Origin: Paludibacterium sp. B53371
GTDB taxonomy: Bacteria; Pseudomonadota; Gammaproteobacteria; Burkholderiales; Chromobacteriaceae
Reading direction: 5' to 3'
DNA: 64,000 bases
NCBI RefSeq assembly: GCF_018802765.1
Contig: NZ_CP069163.1
Coordinates: 1,736,001 to 1,800,000 of the forward strand
Under the pieces are notes generated by a model. It had not been told where the DNA came from. It worked only from the letters and a program-made list of their open reading frames with translations, and made no database searches. Below are positions 1 through 7,705 of the stretch, one piece after another (position 1 is the stretch's first letter; every line of letters begins with the position of its first letter). The translations under genes were made by a program, and so were the position numbers.

Positions 1-1
1 A

Positions 2-628
2 CAGCTGGCGCATTGGTTGCAGAGCGGCCGGGGCAGCCACCCGATGGCGCTGGAGCGTGACCGGCTGGTGGCCCGCTTTCTCAAATACCGCATCGAGAGC
101 CGGCTGATTCCCTTGCGCGATATGCAGGGACGCGCTGCCGGCACCCTGGCCCGCAGCTGGATCGGCACCCCCGATGGCCGCTCGCTGGACGGACAGACGC
201 TGCGCCTTATCCTGCGTCACGATGCCGCGGCACAACGCGCGCTTCAGGCGCTGTGGCAGCAACTGCATGCCTGCAACTACTTTTTGCTGGCAGAGCGGCA
301 AGGTCCGCTGCACCTGCCTCTGCAGCCTGGCGAGCAGGCCCTGGAAGCCACCACCACCCTGCAGCAGCTCGGCTTGAGTGCGCGTCATGTGGCGGTGGTG
401 ATTGAACCGCAATGCGAGCCAGCCGCCAGCTTTCAGCGCCAGGGGCTGCATGTGGGCATCAGTCTGGCGCGTGAAACCTGGGGCAGTGAACTGCCACAGG
501 ATCTGCATGCCGGTTTTGTGCATCTTCAGCCCCAGCGCTGGGCGGCGCAACAGCTGAACAGCCTGCAGCGCTGGGCACAGCAGCATGCTGCCCGCATCAT
601 TCGCCACGGGGCACTGCTCTGTGCCTGA
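2..628 (+). CDS. 5'-truncated protein with degenerate EAL-like domain
   Basis: The reading frame is open to the left edge, so the N-terminus lies outside the window. The visible part of about 208 residues has the rhythm of an EAL phosphodiesterase domain: a segment LHLPLQPGEQ followed by a helix and LSARHVAVVIEP resembles the region where EAL proteins have the NLS strand and the ITE strand, and GLHVGISLARETWG sits where DDFGTGYSS normally lies. None of the metal-binding acidic residues is preserved. If this reading is right the protein would be a catalytically dead c-di-GMP-type domain, perhaps a binding or scaffold module. It could also be an unrelated hypothetical protein. It converges on the DUF190 gene. 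Confidence 0.45.
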   Translation, partial: QLAHWLQSGRGSHPMALERDRLVARFLKYRIESRLIPLRDMQGRAAGTLARSWIGTPDGRSLDGQTLRLILRHDAAAQRALQALWQQLHACNYFLLAERQGPLHLPLQPGEQALEATTTLQQLGLSARHVAVVIEPQCEPAASFQRQGLHVGISLARETWGSELPQDLHAGFVHLQPQRWAAQQLNSLQRWAQQHAARIIRHGALLCA

Positions 629-664
629 GTCTGGACGCGTGGTGGCGTTGCGCTGGCAGCGCCA

Positions 665-994
665 TTACTCGCCCGGCACCCTGTCTGCCGACAGACCGTA
701 TTCGATCGGCGTCAATACATAAAAAACATTGACCTGATGGCTGGCCAGCAAGGCGAACATGGCATCGACCTCCGCCTGAGTCACCGCCATGGTGATTTCC
801 TGCGGCTGACCGGACAATTCAAAGAAGTGACTGGCCTGGATATGACCACTGCGACCGAAGCCTTCGCTGGCGGTTTGCAGGGTGGCGCCTTTCAGCCCAA
901 GCTGGCGCGCCTGCTGCAGCAGCCATTGCGCCAGAGGCAAACCGTGCTGCAAGCGGTCTTGTTGGGTATAGAACGTCAGTTGATAGCCACGCAT
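665..994 (-). CDS. DUF190 family PII-like protein
   Basis: This 109-residue protein starts MRGYQLTFYTQQD and carries the DUF190 hallmarks: an N-terminal beta strand, a GLKGATLQTASEGFGRSG stretch that matches the family's glycine-rich turn, and a HFFELSGQPQEIT strand. DUF190 proteins fold like the signalling protein PII and form small trimers; their ligand is mostly unknown. The start at 994 is chosen because GGAGGG lies a short distance upstream in the message, whereas a longer in-frame version would run back into the next gene. No partner such as a fluoride exporter gene, often found beside DUF190 genes, is visible here. Confidence 0.8.
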   Translation of the reverse strand: MRGYQLTFYTQQDRLQHGLPLAQWLLQQARQLGLKGATLQTASEGFGRSGHIQASHFFELSGQPQEITMAVTQAEVDAMFALLASHQVNVFYVLTPIEYGLSADRVPGE

Positions 995-1040
995 GACAAG
1001 CCCTCCGTTTGATCCATCCATTCTAGCCACAGCGGATGCA

Positions 1041-2003
1041 TCATGGGGCGTTCTGTCCCGGCACAGCAGCGAATGCCTGACGCCATTGCTGTGGCGACAC
1101 ACCAAATCGCTGGCGAAAGTGCTGCCGCAGTGAGGCCGCGCCGGCAAAGCCGACCTGCAGGGCCACGGCCTCAACACTGAGGGTGCGCCGCTCAAGCAGG
1201 CGTTGCGCCTGCCCCAGGCGCTCATTCAGCAACCACGCCCCGACCGTGGTACCCGTCAGGCGACGGAAATGACGGGTAAAGGTACGGCGGCTCATCAACA
1301 CCCGCGACGCCAGGCTGTCGAGCGTATGCGGTTCGGCAAGGTGTGCCCGCACCCAGTCGATCAGCCCGCTGAGCCGCATATCCCCTTCGGCACGCGGCAA
1401 GGGCTGTTCGATGAACTGCGCCTGCCCGCCCTGGCGCTGCGGGGATAACACCAGGCGCCGGGCAACGCTATTGGCTCGTTCGGCGCCGATCATTTGCCGC
1501 AGCAGATGCAGGCAGCAATCCAGCCCGGCGGCGGTGCCGGCGGAGGTCACCACCTGACCTTCATCGACATACAACACCCGCTCATCCAGTACCACTTGCG
1601 GAAATCGCCGGGCAAACTCCTCGGCGCAGGCCCAGTGCGTACTGGCGCGCAGACCATCCAGCACGCCGGCATGCGCCAGCACAAAGGCCCCCAGGCACAG
1701 GCCAACCAGTCGTGCACCACGCCCGTGCGCCTGGCGCAGGGCTGCCAGCAGGCTGGCCGAAGGCAGGACCTCAGGGTCCCAGCTGGGCACAATGATCATG
1801 TCGGCCTGCACCAGCACCGACAGGTCATGCTCGACACCCAGCGCCAGACCGACCGAAGTATCAAGCAAGCCCGGGCTCTCGGCGCACACCTGCAGCACCC
1901 AGTCATCCGCCTGGGTGCGCATGTCACCGAACACCACGCAGGGCACAGAAAGGTGGAACGGGCTGATCCCGGGGAAAGCCAGCACGGCAATACGCATCGT
2001 CAT
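1041..2003 (-). CDS. GlxA-family AraC-type transcriptional regulator
   Basis: This is a two-domain regulator of 320 residues. The N-terminal half (about 1-190) is a DJ-1/PfpI-like domain, beginning MRIAVLAFPG and containing the nucleophile-elbow-like stretch GLCLGAFVLAHAG. The C-terminal 100 residues are an AraC/XylS double helix-turn-helix with the typical signature GFAGAASLRQHFRQRFGVSP. Members of this family control small catabolic genes in response to amines or similar metabolites. It is transcribed away from a cysteine hydrolase gene with a 118-base shared promoter region that contains an inverted repeat, so that gene is its most likely target. The start at 2003 fits the domain start; GTG or TTG extensions upstream look spurious. 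Confidence 0.9.
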   Translation of the reverse strand: MTMRIAVLAFPGISPFHLSVPCVVFGDMRTQADDWVLQVCAESPGLLDTSVGLALGVEHDLSVLVQADMIIVPSWDPEVLPSASLLAALRQAHGRGARLVGLCLGAFVLAHAGVLDGLRASTHWACAEEFARRFPQVVLDERVLYVDEGQVVTSAGTAAGLDCCLHLLRQMIGAERANSVARRLVLSPQRQGGQAQFIEQPLPRAEGDMRLSGLIDWVRAHLAEPHTLDSLASRVLMSRRTFTRHFRRLTGTTVGAWLLNERLGQAQRLLERRTLSVEAVALQVGFAGAASLRQHFRQRFGVSPQQWRQAFAAVPGQNAP

Positions 2004-2023
2004 CCAGACACCAGACAGTGAAT

Positions 2024-2058
2024 TGGCCCGATTATATCGTTTATTGTCATTCGGGCCA
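2024..2058. promoter_or_regulatory. inverted repeat, candidate GlxA-type operator
   Basis: Arms TGGCCCGA (2024-2031) and TCGGGCCA (2051-2058) are exact reverse complements separated by a 19-base AT-rich spacer. One more matching pair near the ends extends the similarity. The site lies in the middle of the divergent promoter region between the AraC-type regulator and the cysteine hydrolase, 21 bases upstream of the regulator start. The position suggests regulator binding; this is inference. Confidence 0.45.
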
Positions 2059-2121
2059 CTCTCTGATCGATTGCAAGCCGGGCACAATCAGCACACCACC
2101 ACCTCATCGAAAGGAAACAAC

Positions 2122-2655
2122 ATGCCCACCTGCCAACGCGCCCTGCTGGTCATCGACATTCAGAACGACTACTTCCCGGGCGGTGCTTTCGAGCTGGCCA
2201 ATGCCGAGGCGACACTGCAGCAGATCGAACAGGCCGCCGCCAGTGCGCGGTCGCAGCAGATCCCGGTCATTCTGGTGCAGCATATTGCCGATCCGGCCAA
2301 GGGCCTTTCCCCCTTCTTCAACCAGGATACCCATGGCGTGGCCCTGCACCCGCGCATCACGGCGGCAGCACCGGATGCGGCGATCGTGGTCAAGCGCTTT
2401 GCCGACAGCTTTCACCAGACCGGGCTCGGCGAGCTGCTGCAGCAATGGCAGGTCAAGGAACTACTGGTCTGCGGCATGATGACGCAGAACTGCGTCACCC
2501 ATACGGCACTGTCCCAGGCGGCCGCCCCCTACGAGGTCAGCATCCTGACCGATTGCTGCACGACGGTCAGCCCCATGCTGCATGCCATCGCGCTGAATGC
2601 GCTCACCTCCCGCAGCGACATTCGCCTGCAGTCATGGCAGCAAGCCCTGGCCTGA
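2122..2655 (+). CDS. cysteine hydrolase (isochorismatase-like)
   Basis: The 177-residue protein shows the catalytic set of the isochorismatase-like hydrolases: Asp in LLVIDIQNDYF near residue 13, Lys in VVKRFADSF, and the nucleophile Cys in GMMTQNCVTHTALSQA. Such enzymes hydrolyse small amides, imides or vinyl ethers, for example nicotinamide, carbamoyl-sarcosine or isochorismate; the exact substrate cannot be read here. The start at 2122 has GAAAGGAAACAAC just upstream. The longer open frame reading upstream would enter the divergent regulator. It lies opposite a GlxA-family regulator, a frequent pairing for this enzyme family, and is followed 67 bases later by a nucleosidase-like gene. Confidence 0.9.
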   Translation: MPTCQRALLVIDIQNDYFPGGAFELANAEATLQQIEQAAASARSQQIPVILVQHIADPAKGLSPFFNQDTHGVALHPRITAAAPDAAIVVKRFADSFHQTGLGELLQQWQVKELLVCGMMTQNCVTHTALSQAAAPYEVSILTDCCTTVSPMLHAIALNALTSRSDIRLQSWQQALA

Positions 2656-2722
2656 AAGCCGCCGGCATGGTTTTCCTTTTACAATGTCCCCCGATACAGA
2701 GACAGGACACCAGGGGAAGACC

Positions 2723-3442
2723 ATGAAAATTCTGATCATGGCCGCCTTTGCGGCCGAGGCGGCATCACTGCACCAGCATTTGGCGAAGCAAGGGGCATGG
2801 CAGACCGCAGCCATCCCCGGCCTGGCATCGGCGCGCACCATGTCTTGCCTCGACCATGAAATCTGCCTGGCCTGCACAGGTGTCGGCACCGAGGAAGCCG
2901 CCATCTCCACCACGGCGGCCCTGCGTGCCTGGCAACCCGAGTGCGTGCTGATGTGCGGCACCGCCGGCGGTGTCGGGCCTGGCTGGCGGGTCGGGGACGT
3001 GGTCGCCGGGTCCCGCATCCTCAACATGGATCTGCTGACCTTGCCCGCCATCCTGCAGGGCACACCGTTCGAACACTGCCTGCACAATGACAACACGCAG
3101 CGTCAGCTGGAAACCGAGTGGCCGTGCGATCCCGTACTGCTGCGTCTGGCCTGCCAGCTGCCGGAAGTCCATGCCGGCACCATTTTCTGCAGCAATAGTT
3201 TTCCGGTACCAGCGACCCACTTCCCGCGCATGCAGGCCGAGGGGTCAGGGGTCATTGAAATGGAAAGTGCCGGCGTTGCGCGTGCCTTGCACCGCTTTGG
3301 CCAGACCCCCATGCTCACGCTGCGCGCCATCAGCAACCTGATCAATGAACGCGGTGAAGACCAGGGAACGGCAGAAGGCAGCATTGAGCGCTGTGCACGG
3401 CATTTGTCGACAACGGTACAGGGTCTGCTGGCCGCGCTGTAG
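2723..3442 (+). CDS. nucleoside phosphorylase-superfamily protein, MTA/SAH nucleosidase-like, catalytic Asp replaced
   Basis: The 239-residue protein follows the fold of 5'-methylthioadenosine/S-adenosylhomocysteine nucleosidase. It keeps Glu12 (MKILIMAAFAAEAA), the GTAGGV loop near residue 79, and the ribose-binding EMES motif with Glu181. The residue that normally protonates the purine, Asp197 of the E. coli enzyme in RAISD, is Asn205 here in RAISNLINE. An Asn at the base-binding position is what 6-oxopurine-specific PNPs use, so substrate preference may differ from MTA and SAH, or activity may be lost. The start at 2723 follows CAGGGGAAGACC. It may share a transcript with the hydrolase upstream. 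Confidence 0.82.
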   Translation: MKILIMAAFAAEAASLHQHLAKQGAWQTAAIPGLASARTMSCLDHEICLACTGVGTEEAAISTTAALRAWQPECVLMCGTAGGVGPGWRVGDVVAGSRILNMDLLTLPAILQGTPFEHCLHNDNTQRQLETEWPCDPVLLRLACQLPEVHAGTIFCSNSFPVPATHFPRMQAEGSGVIEMESAGVARALHRFGQTPMLTLRAISNLINERGEDQGTAEGSIERCARHLSTTVQGLLAAL

Positions 3443-3531
3443 CCCGTCACGCCGCACTCGCGAGGCCTATTGCCGCACACGGGCCACTGGCTCGGGAACC
3501 TTCCACGCGCCACTCATTCCAAAAGCTTCAA

Positions 3532-3549
3532 ATAATTTACATAAATTAT
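3532..3549. promoter_or_regulatory. palindrome upstream of LysR gene
   Basis: ATAATTT (3532-3538) and AAATTAT (3543-3549) are perfect inverted repeats with a four-base spacer. The site ends 26 bases before the LysR-type gene start. LysR regulators usually recognise short AT-rich dyads and often autoregulate, so this is a candidate autoregulatory site. It could also simply be part of an AT-rich promoter. Confidence 0.4.
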
Positions 3550-3575
3550 CACCAAAGCATATTCGAGGAATGAGC

Positions 3576-4505
3576 ATGGATCGTATCGATGCGATGAGGG
3601 TCTTCGTGCAGGTGGCCGAAACAGGCAGCTTTACGCGCACCGCCGACACACTGGCCATGCCGCGAACCAGCATTTCCGCCGCCATTCAGCAGCTGGAAAG
3701 AGAGTGGTCAACCCGTCTGTTTCACCGTACCCCCCGCCGGGTCGCCTTGTCGCGTGACGGGGTCCGGGCCTTGCGCCATTGCCGGCAGATTCTGGCCGAG
3801 CTGGCGGCGCTGCCCGGCCAGCTGAACACCGAGCCACCGCCCCTGCAAGGTGTGTTGCGCATCGAGGCTCCCGCTCTCTTTGCCCGCAGCATGCTGCTGC
3901 CGGCCCTGCCGACTTTCCTGGCCCGTCATCCGGCCCTGAGCCTGAACCTGCTCAGCAACGAGCAGCCATCGGCCAGCCAGGCCGATGCACTGGATGGCCG
4001 CATTGAGCTTGAGCCAACGACATCATCCGACTGGAGGCACGAACCACTGGGCGCACTGCTCATGATCCATTGCGCCAGCCCGGACTATCTGGCCCGCTTC
4101 GGCACACCGCAAACCCCTCAGGATCTGGTGCAACATCAGTTCGTACCCTGCCGCGAGCACCCCACCGGTCAGTCGGTGCCTTGGCGCTGGCCACGACAGG
4201 GGCAAGACTGGCCGATCCCACGGTCGGCACGCCTCTGCGTCGACAGGCGCGATCACCTGCTGGCCTGCGCCCTGGCCGGCATGGGCCTGATCCAGGCACC
4301 GCTGGCCGAGGTGGCTGAGCCGCTGGCACGCGGTCAACTGGTCAGTGTCCTGACGGCATGGAGCCCGGCGCCCGTGCCGGTATGGATGAGCTATCCGCGA
4401 CATGCGGGTGTCAACCCGGGGGTGCCCGCGCTGGCCGAGTGGCTGAAAACGGTGCTGGAGAACCACAGGTTATTTGCCAAAGACATCGGCTATCCCATTG
4501 ATTGA
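3576..4505 (+). CDS. LysR-family transcriptional regulator
   Basis: This 309-residue protein has the standard LysR layout: an N-terminal winged helix-turn-helix (MDRIDAMRVFVQVAETGSF, then TRTADTLAMPRTSISAAIQQ) and a C-terminal substrate-binding-like effector domain. The residues SPDYLARFG and HLLACALAGMGLIQAP are typical of the subgroup that represses or activates oxidoreductase or exporter genes. The start at 3576 is preferred over 3570 because GAGGA lies six bases before it, and directly against the earlier ATG. No divergent partner gene exists; the next gene, 73 bases downstream, is the BLUF protein. Its effector is unknown. Confidence 0.92.
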   Translation: MDRIDAMRVFVQVAETGSFTRTADTLAMPRTSISAAIQQLEREWSTRLFHRTPRRVALSRDGVRALRHCRQILAELAALPGQLNTEPPPLQGVLRIEAPALFARSMLLPALPTFLARHPALSLNLLSNEQPSASQADALDGRIELEPTTSSDWRHEPLGALLMIHCASPDYLARFGTPQTPQDLVQHQFVPCREHPTGQSVPWRWPRQGQDWPIPRSARLCVDRRDHLLACALAGMGLIQAPLAEVAEPLARGQLVSVLTAWSPAPVPVWMSYPRHAGVNPGVPALAEWLKTVLENHRLFAKDIGYPID

Positions 4506-4511
4506 GATATG

Positions 4512-4536
4512 TAATTAATCCATTTTCGATTAATTA
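4512..4536. promoter_or_regulatory. 9-bp inverted repeat upstream of the BLUF gene
   Basis: TAATTAATC (4512-4520) and GATTAATTA (4528-4536) are perfect inverted repeats with a seven-base spacer CATTTTC. The site lies between the LysR stop and the BLUF start, ending 42 bases before the latter. There is no U-tract after it, so it is more likely an operator than a terminator. Whether the neighbouring LysR protein binds here is a guess. Confidence 0.4.
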
Positions 4537-4578
4537 GTCTAAACTCAGACCAAGGGCCCCATGCCCCGGGAGATCATC

Positions 4579-5040
4579 ATGAAACTGGTGCACATGATCT
4601 ATTGCAGCGCGGCCAAGACCAAGGTGCAGCCTGCCGAGTTGATGTCGCTGCTGAAAACCTGCCGCGAGAATAACAGCCAGCACGACATCACCGGCCTGCT
4701 GTTGTATCGCGAGGGCTCCTTCTTCCAGATTCTGGAAGGTGACGAGAGCGAAGTCGAAGCCCTGTATGACAAAATCAGCCATGATCAGCGCCATATGCTG
4801 GTGTCGAAGATTATCTGCGAGCCGATCAGCAAGCGCGATTTCGGGCGCTGGTCGATGGGTTTTGCCATGATGGATGCCGACGAATTGTCCGCCATCCCCG
4901 AGCTGCGCGAGTTCTTCAATGCCGATGGCGCCTTCGAGGACCTGGGAGAGGGTCGCGCCAGAACCCTGCTTGCTGCTTTCAATCAGGGCCTGTGGCGCGC
5001 CAAGCTGGAAGATGGCGTGCAGATTCACCAGCACGCCTGA
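4579..5040 (+). CDS. short BLUF-domain blue-light sensor
   Basis: A 153-residue protein that is little more than one BLUF domain (about 1-95), which binds FAD and changes hydrogen bonding on blue light. All residues of the photocycle are present at the spacing of AppA: Tyr8 (MKLVHMIYCSAA), Asn32, Gln50 (FFQILEG), Trp91 and Met93 (RWSMGF). The remaining 60 residues look helical and resemble the capping helices of short BLUF proteins such as PixD; no enzymatic output domain is present. Start 4579 is chosen because CGGGAGA precedes it and the domain begins at once. It probably signals by changing oligomeric state with a partner protein, which is not identifiable here. Confidence 0.92.
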   Translation: MKLVHMIYCSAAKTKVQPAELMSLLKTCRENNSQHDITGLLLYREGSFFQILEGDESEVEALYDKISHDQRHMLVSKIICEPISKRDFGRWSMGFAMMDADELSAIPELREFFNADGAFEDLGEGRARTLLAAFNQGLWRAKLEDGVQIHQHA

Positions 5041-5043
5041 GCA

Positions 5044-6444
5044 TCATCCGTTCCGGGCGTGCCACACGGGCGTATCACTGCCCAGCGCGCCAGCCGGGCT
5101 GACGATCGGCCAGGCAAAACCATCGATCTGCGCCGGCATTCTCAGGCGCCGTGCGGCGCCCCACGCCGTTTGTTCTGTGTAATCAGCCCAATCCGCCCCG
5201 GTTTCTGTCCATCCCGCCGCGCCCATTCCCTGCACACTGGTCCCCGCCTGCTGCAGACAGCAGGCCACCCTGGCCAGCGAGCTGTTCGCCCGCCATACCT
5301 GCCCGTCCAGTCGGCGCTGGCTCAGCCCCCTCAGGGCCGCACAGGCCAGTAAATAGCCCGTGGCATGGTCCAGTGCCTGTACCGGCAGTGGTGTCGGGCG
5401 CGACTTGCCCCCCAGACGCATACCGGCTTCGGCAATCCCGCAGCTCATCTGCACCAGACTGTCAAAGCCTCGCCGTAACGCCCACGGTCCGGACCAGCCA
5501 TAAGCATCCAGTGCCACCTCGATCAGACCGGGCTGCAGTACGCGACGGCGCGCAGCATCCAGCCCCAGTGCCGCCAGGGCATCGGCCCGGTAGCCATGCA
5601 CCAGGATATCGGCCCCCGACAACAGGGCGCAGAGCTGCTCAAGCCCGTCGCGTGACTTGAGATCCAGTCGCGCAGTGCGCTTACCCGGCGTCAGCTCCTG
5701 CTCCGCCCAGGGTTCGTGCCAGCCGGGCGGGTCGATGCGCAGCACCTCGGCCCCGGCGGCGGCCAGAAACCGGGTCGCCACCGGCCCGGCGATCACCCGG
5801 GTCAGGTCCAGCACCCGCACCCCGGCCAGTGGTCGCTGCGGATCGACGGGCAAGTCGCGCGCACTGCCTGCGTGAAAAGACTCAATGGCCAACAGGGGCT
5901 CACGGGCCAGCGCCCGCCCCTGAGGATGGCGTTCCCAGTCTTGCTGACTGCGCATTACGGCGGCGCAGCCACCGGCCGCGACCACTGCCGCCTCGAGCGA
6001 CTCGGCGGCCCAGCCGGACACCGCCGCCTCCACGGCGGCACGATCGGCAGTCACTGCCAGTACCTGCAAGGCAGCCTGACGATGATGTGGCGCATTGGTA
6101 TGCAAGCGGATCCAGCCATCGCGCGTCGCATAATCCCCCGCCAAGGCATCCCAGCTGGGCGGCAAGGCCCAGCCCTGAGGCCGGATGGAGCTGGCAAACC
6201 ACAGCGAGGCCAGCCGCCGATCGACCTCTACCCGACCGCTCAGACCCTGACTCAGCTGGCGCCACTCTGCCAGCGCCAGCGTCGCCGAAGCGACGGCGGC
6301 GGCAGCCAGATCGGTGACCGGGTAACAAGAAGGCAACTGGCCTTCGGCGACAAAATCGACCTGGTCGCACCAGGCTGGATCGCCCTGTGCCGCAAGCCAG
6401 AACTGTTGCAGCATGTGGCGGGCATTAGAGAACTGAGTAGACAT
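5044..6444 (-). CDS. duplicated class III CoA-transferase-like protein
   Basis: The 466-residue protein belongs to the CaiB/BaiF family but is arranged unusually. The signature that normally opens these proteins (LAGVRVLDLTRVIAGPVATR) begins only at residue 206. Residues 41-190 look like a copy of the family's second half, including YATRDGWIRLHT near 105. At both places where the catalytic Asp should follow the family's V-D-V-S-L motif I read Leu-Ala (DRRLA near 75-79 and NSSLA near 387-391). It may therefore be a CoA-binding protein rather than a transferase. It is divergent from the HTH-citrate synthase gene, so the two probably act together. Stop abuts the BLUF gene stop. Confidence 0.82.
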   Translation of the reverse strand: MSTQFSNARHMLQQFWLAAQGDPAWCDQVDFVAEGQLPSCYPVTDLAAAAVASATLALAEWRQLSQGLSGRVEVDRRLASLWFASSIRPQGWALPPSWDALAGDYATRDGWIRLHTNAPHHRQAALQVLAVTADRAAVEAAVSGWAAESLEAAVVAAGGCAAVMRSQQDWERHPQGRALAREPLLAIESFHAGSARDLPVDPQRPLAGVRVLDLTRVIAGPVATRFLAAAGAEVLRIDPPGWHEPWAEQELTPGKRTARLDLKSRDGLEQLCALLSGADILVHGYRADALAALGLDAARRRVLQPGLIEVALDAYGWSGPWALRRGFDSLVQMSCGIAEAGMRLGGKSRPTPLPVQALDHATGYLLACAALRGLSQRRLDGQVWRANSSLARVACCLQQAGTSVQGMGAAGWTETGADWADYTEQTAWGAARRLRMPAQIDGFAWPIVSPAGALGSDTPVWHARNG

Positions 6445-6503
6445 GGCAAGGCTCCATACGAGTCAGAGCTACCACTGTAAGGGCTGCCAATATATAGTCA
6501 ATC

Positions 6504-6520
6504 TTGATTGATTCGATCAA
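6504..6520. promoter_or_regulatory. imperfect dyad between CoA-transferase and citrate synthase genes
   Basis: TTGAT (6504-6508) and ATCAA (6516-6520) form a small inverted repeat inside the 94-base divergent promoter region, 18 bases before the citrate synthase start. The region is AT-rich (TATATAGTCAATC just before). The N-terminal helix-turn-helix of the citrate synthase homologue could bind here as an autoregulator; this is inference from position only. Confidence 0.3.
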
Positions 6521-6538
6521 CCTATGAGGGCGATGACC

Positions 6539-7705
6539 ATGCAAACCCTGACGGCCCGCGAAGCCGCCGACTGCCTCGGCATCACTTTGTCCACCCTGTA
6601 TGCCTATGTCAGCCGTGGCTTGCTGCATACGCTGCCTGGCGATACGCCCCGTGCCAGACGGTATCTGCTGCATGAAGTCCAGACCCTGCAGCAACAGCGT
6701 CGGCGCGGGCGCAAATCGCGTGATGTCGCGCGCACCGCGCTGGACTGGGGTTTGCCGGTACTGCCCTCGGCCATCACGCTGATCGATCAGGGACGTTTGT
6801 TCTTCCGTGGCCACGATGCCGCCCTGCTGGCGCAACAGGTCACGCTGGAACAACTGGCCGCCCTGCTGTGGCAGACCCCCTCCCTGCCACTGCCGACAGA
6901 TCGGGCATGGCAAGCTGCCGGTACCTCAGCCAGACTGGCCGACCCGGAATGGTTGCTGACGCGTTTTGTTACCCTGAGTGCCGATCTGCCGGCAGACTGC
7001 GGCACGGCAACGCCTGCCCGGCAGGCGGGTAATCATGTCCAGTTGATGGCCACGCTGGCAGCGGCGCTATGTGATGTCTGGTTACCGGGACTGCCATTGC
7101 ATCAATGGTGTGCACAGGCCTGGGGACTGGATAAGCGGGACGCCGAGCGGGTCCGCATGGCGCTGGTGCTGTGCGCCGATCACGAGCTCAACCCGTCCAG
7201 CTTTGCCGCACGCTGTGCAACTGCCAGCGGTGCCAGCACCCGCTCGGCACTGATTGCCGCCCTGGCCACGCTGTCCGGCGGGCGTCATGGAGGTGCCACC
7301 GCCCGCGTCATGGCGCTGCTGAAGGAAATCGGGACAGGCGATGTGGCGCACACCGTGACGGCACGCCAGTTGCGCGGCGAAGACATCCCGGGGTTTGGTC
7401 ACCCGCTCTACCCGCAGGGCGATCCGCGCGCCCGACAGATCCTGTCAGGGTTGACGCTGGATCATGTCAGCGAGCAGCTGCAGCGCCATATGGCCGAAAG
7501 CACGGGCTTGCTGCCCTCGCTGGATTTTGCCCTGGTCGCACTGTGTCGCTCGCTGGCGCTGCCCGAGGGGGCGGCTTTCGGCCTGTTTGCCCTCGGCCGC
7601 AGCGTCGGGTGGCTGGCCCATATCGACGAGCAGCGCACCAGTCGGCAGCCGATCCGGCCAAGGGCGCAGTACAGCGGGCCGATGCCGCCGGTTCAGTCCA
7701 GCTGA
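6539..7705 (+). CDS. citrate synthase-family protein with N-terminal helix-turn-helix
   Basis: The 388-residue protein fuses a DNA-binding-like helix-turn-helix of the excisionase/MerR kind (residues 3-60, [20 protein letters not shown]) to a citrate synthase fold. The three catalytic residues of citrate synthase are kept: His250 in GGRHGG, His288 in [14 protein letters not shown] and Asp329 in LPSLDF, and the C-terminal RPRAQYSG matches the family's end. It likely condenses an acyl-CoA with a 2-oxoacid, and may also sense its substrate as a regulator. Start 6539 is selected because GAGGG lies eight bases before; two earlier in-frame ATGs overlap that site. The 3' end overlaps mscL by 13 bases. 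Confidence 0.88.
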   Translation: MQTLTAREAADCLGITLSTLYAYVSRGLLHTLPGDTPRARRYLLHEVQTLQQQRRRGRKSRDVARTALDWGLPVLPSAITLIDQGRLFFRGHDAALLAQQVTLEQLAALLWQTPSLPLPTDRAWQAAGTSARLADPEWLLTRFVTLSADLPADCGTATPARQAGNHVQLMATLAAALCDVWLPGLPLHQWCAQAWGLDKRDAERVRMALVLCADHELNPSSFAARCATASGASTRSALIAALATLSGGRHGGATARVMALLKEIGTGDVAHTVTARQLRGEDIPGFGHPLYPQGDPRARQILSGLTLDHVSEQLQRHMAESTGLLPSLDFALVALCRSLALPEGAAFGLFALGRSVGWLAHIDEQRTSRQPIRPRAQYSGPMPPVQSS

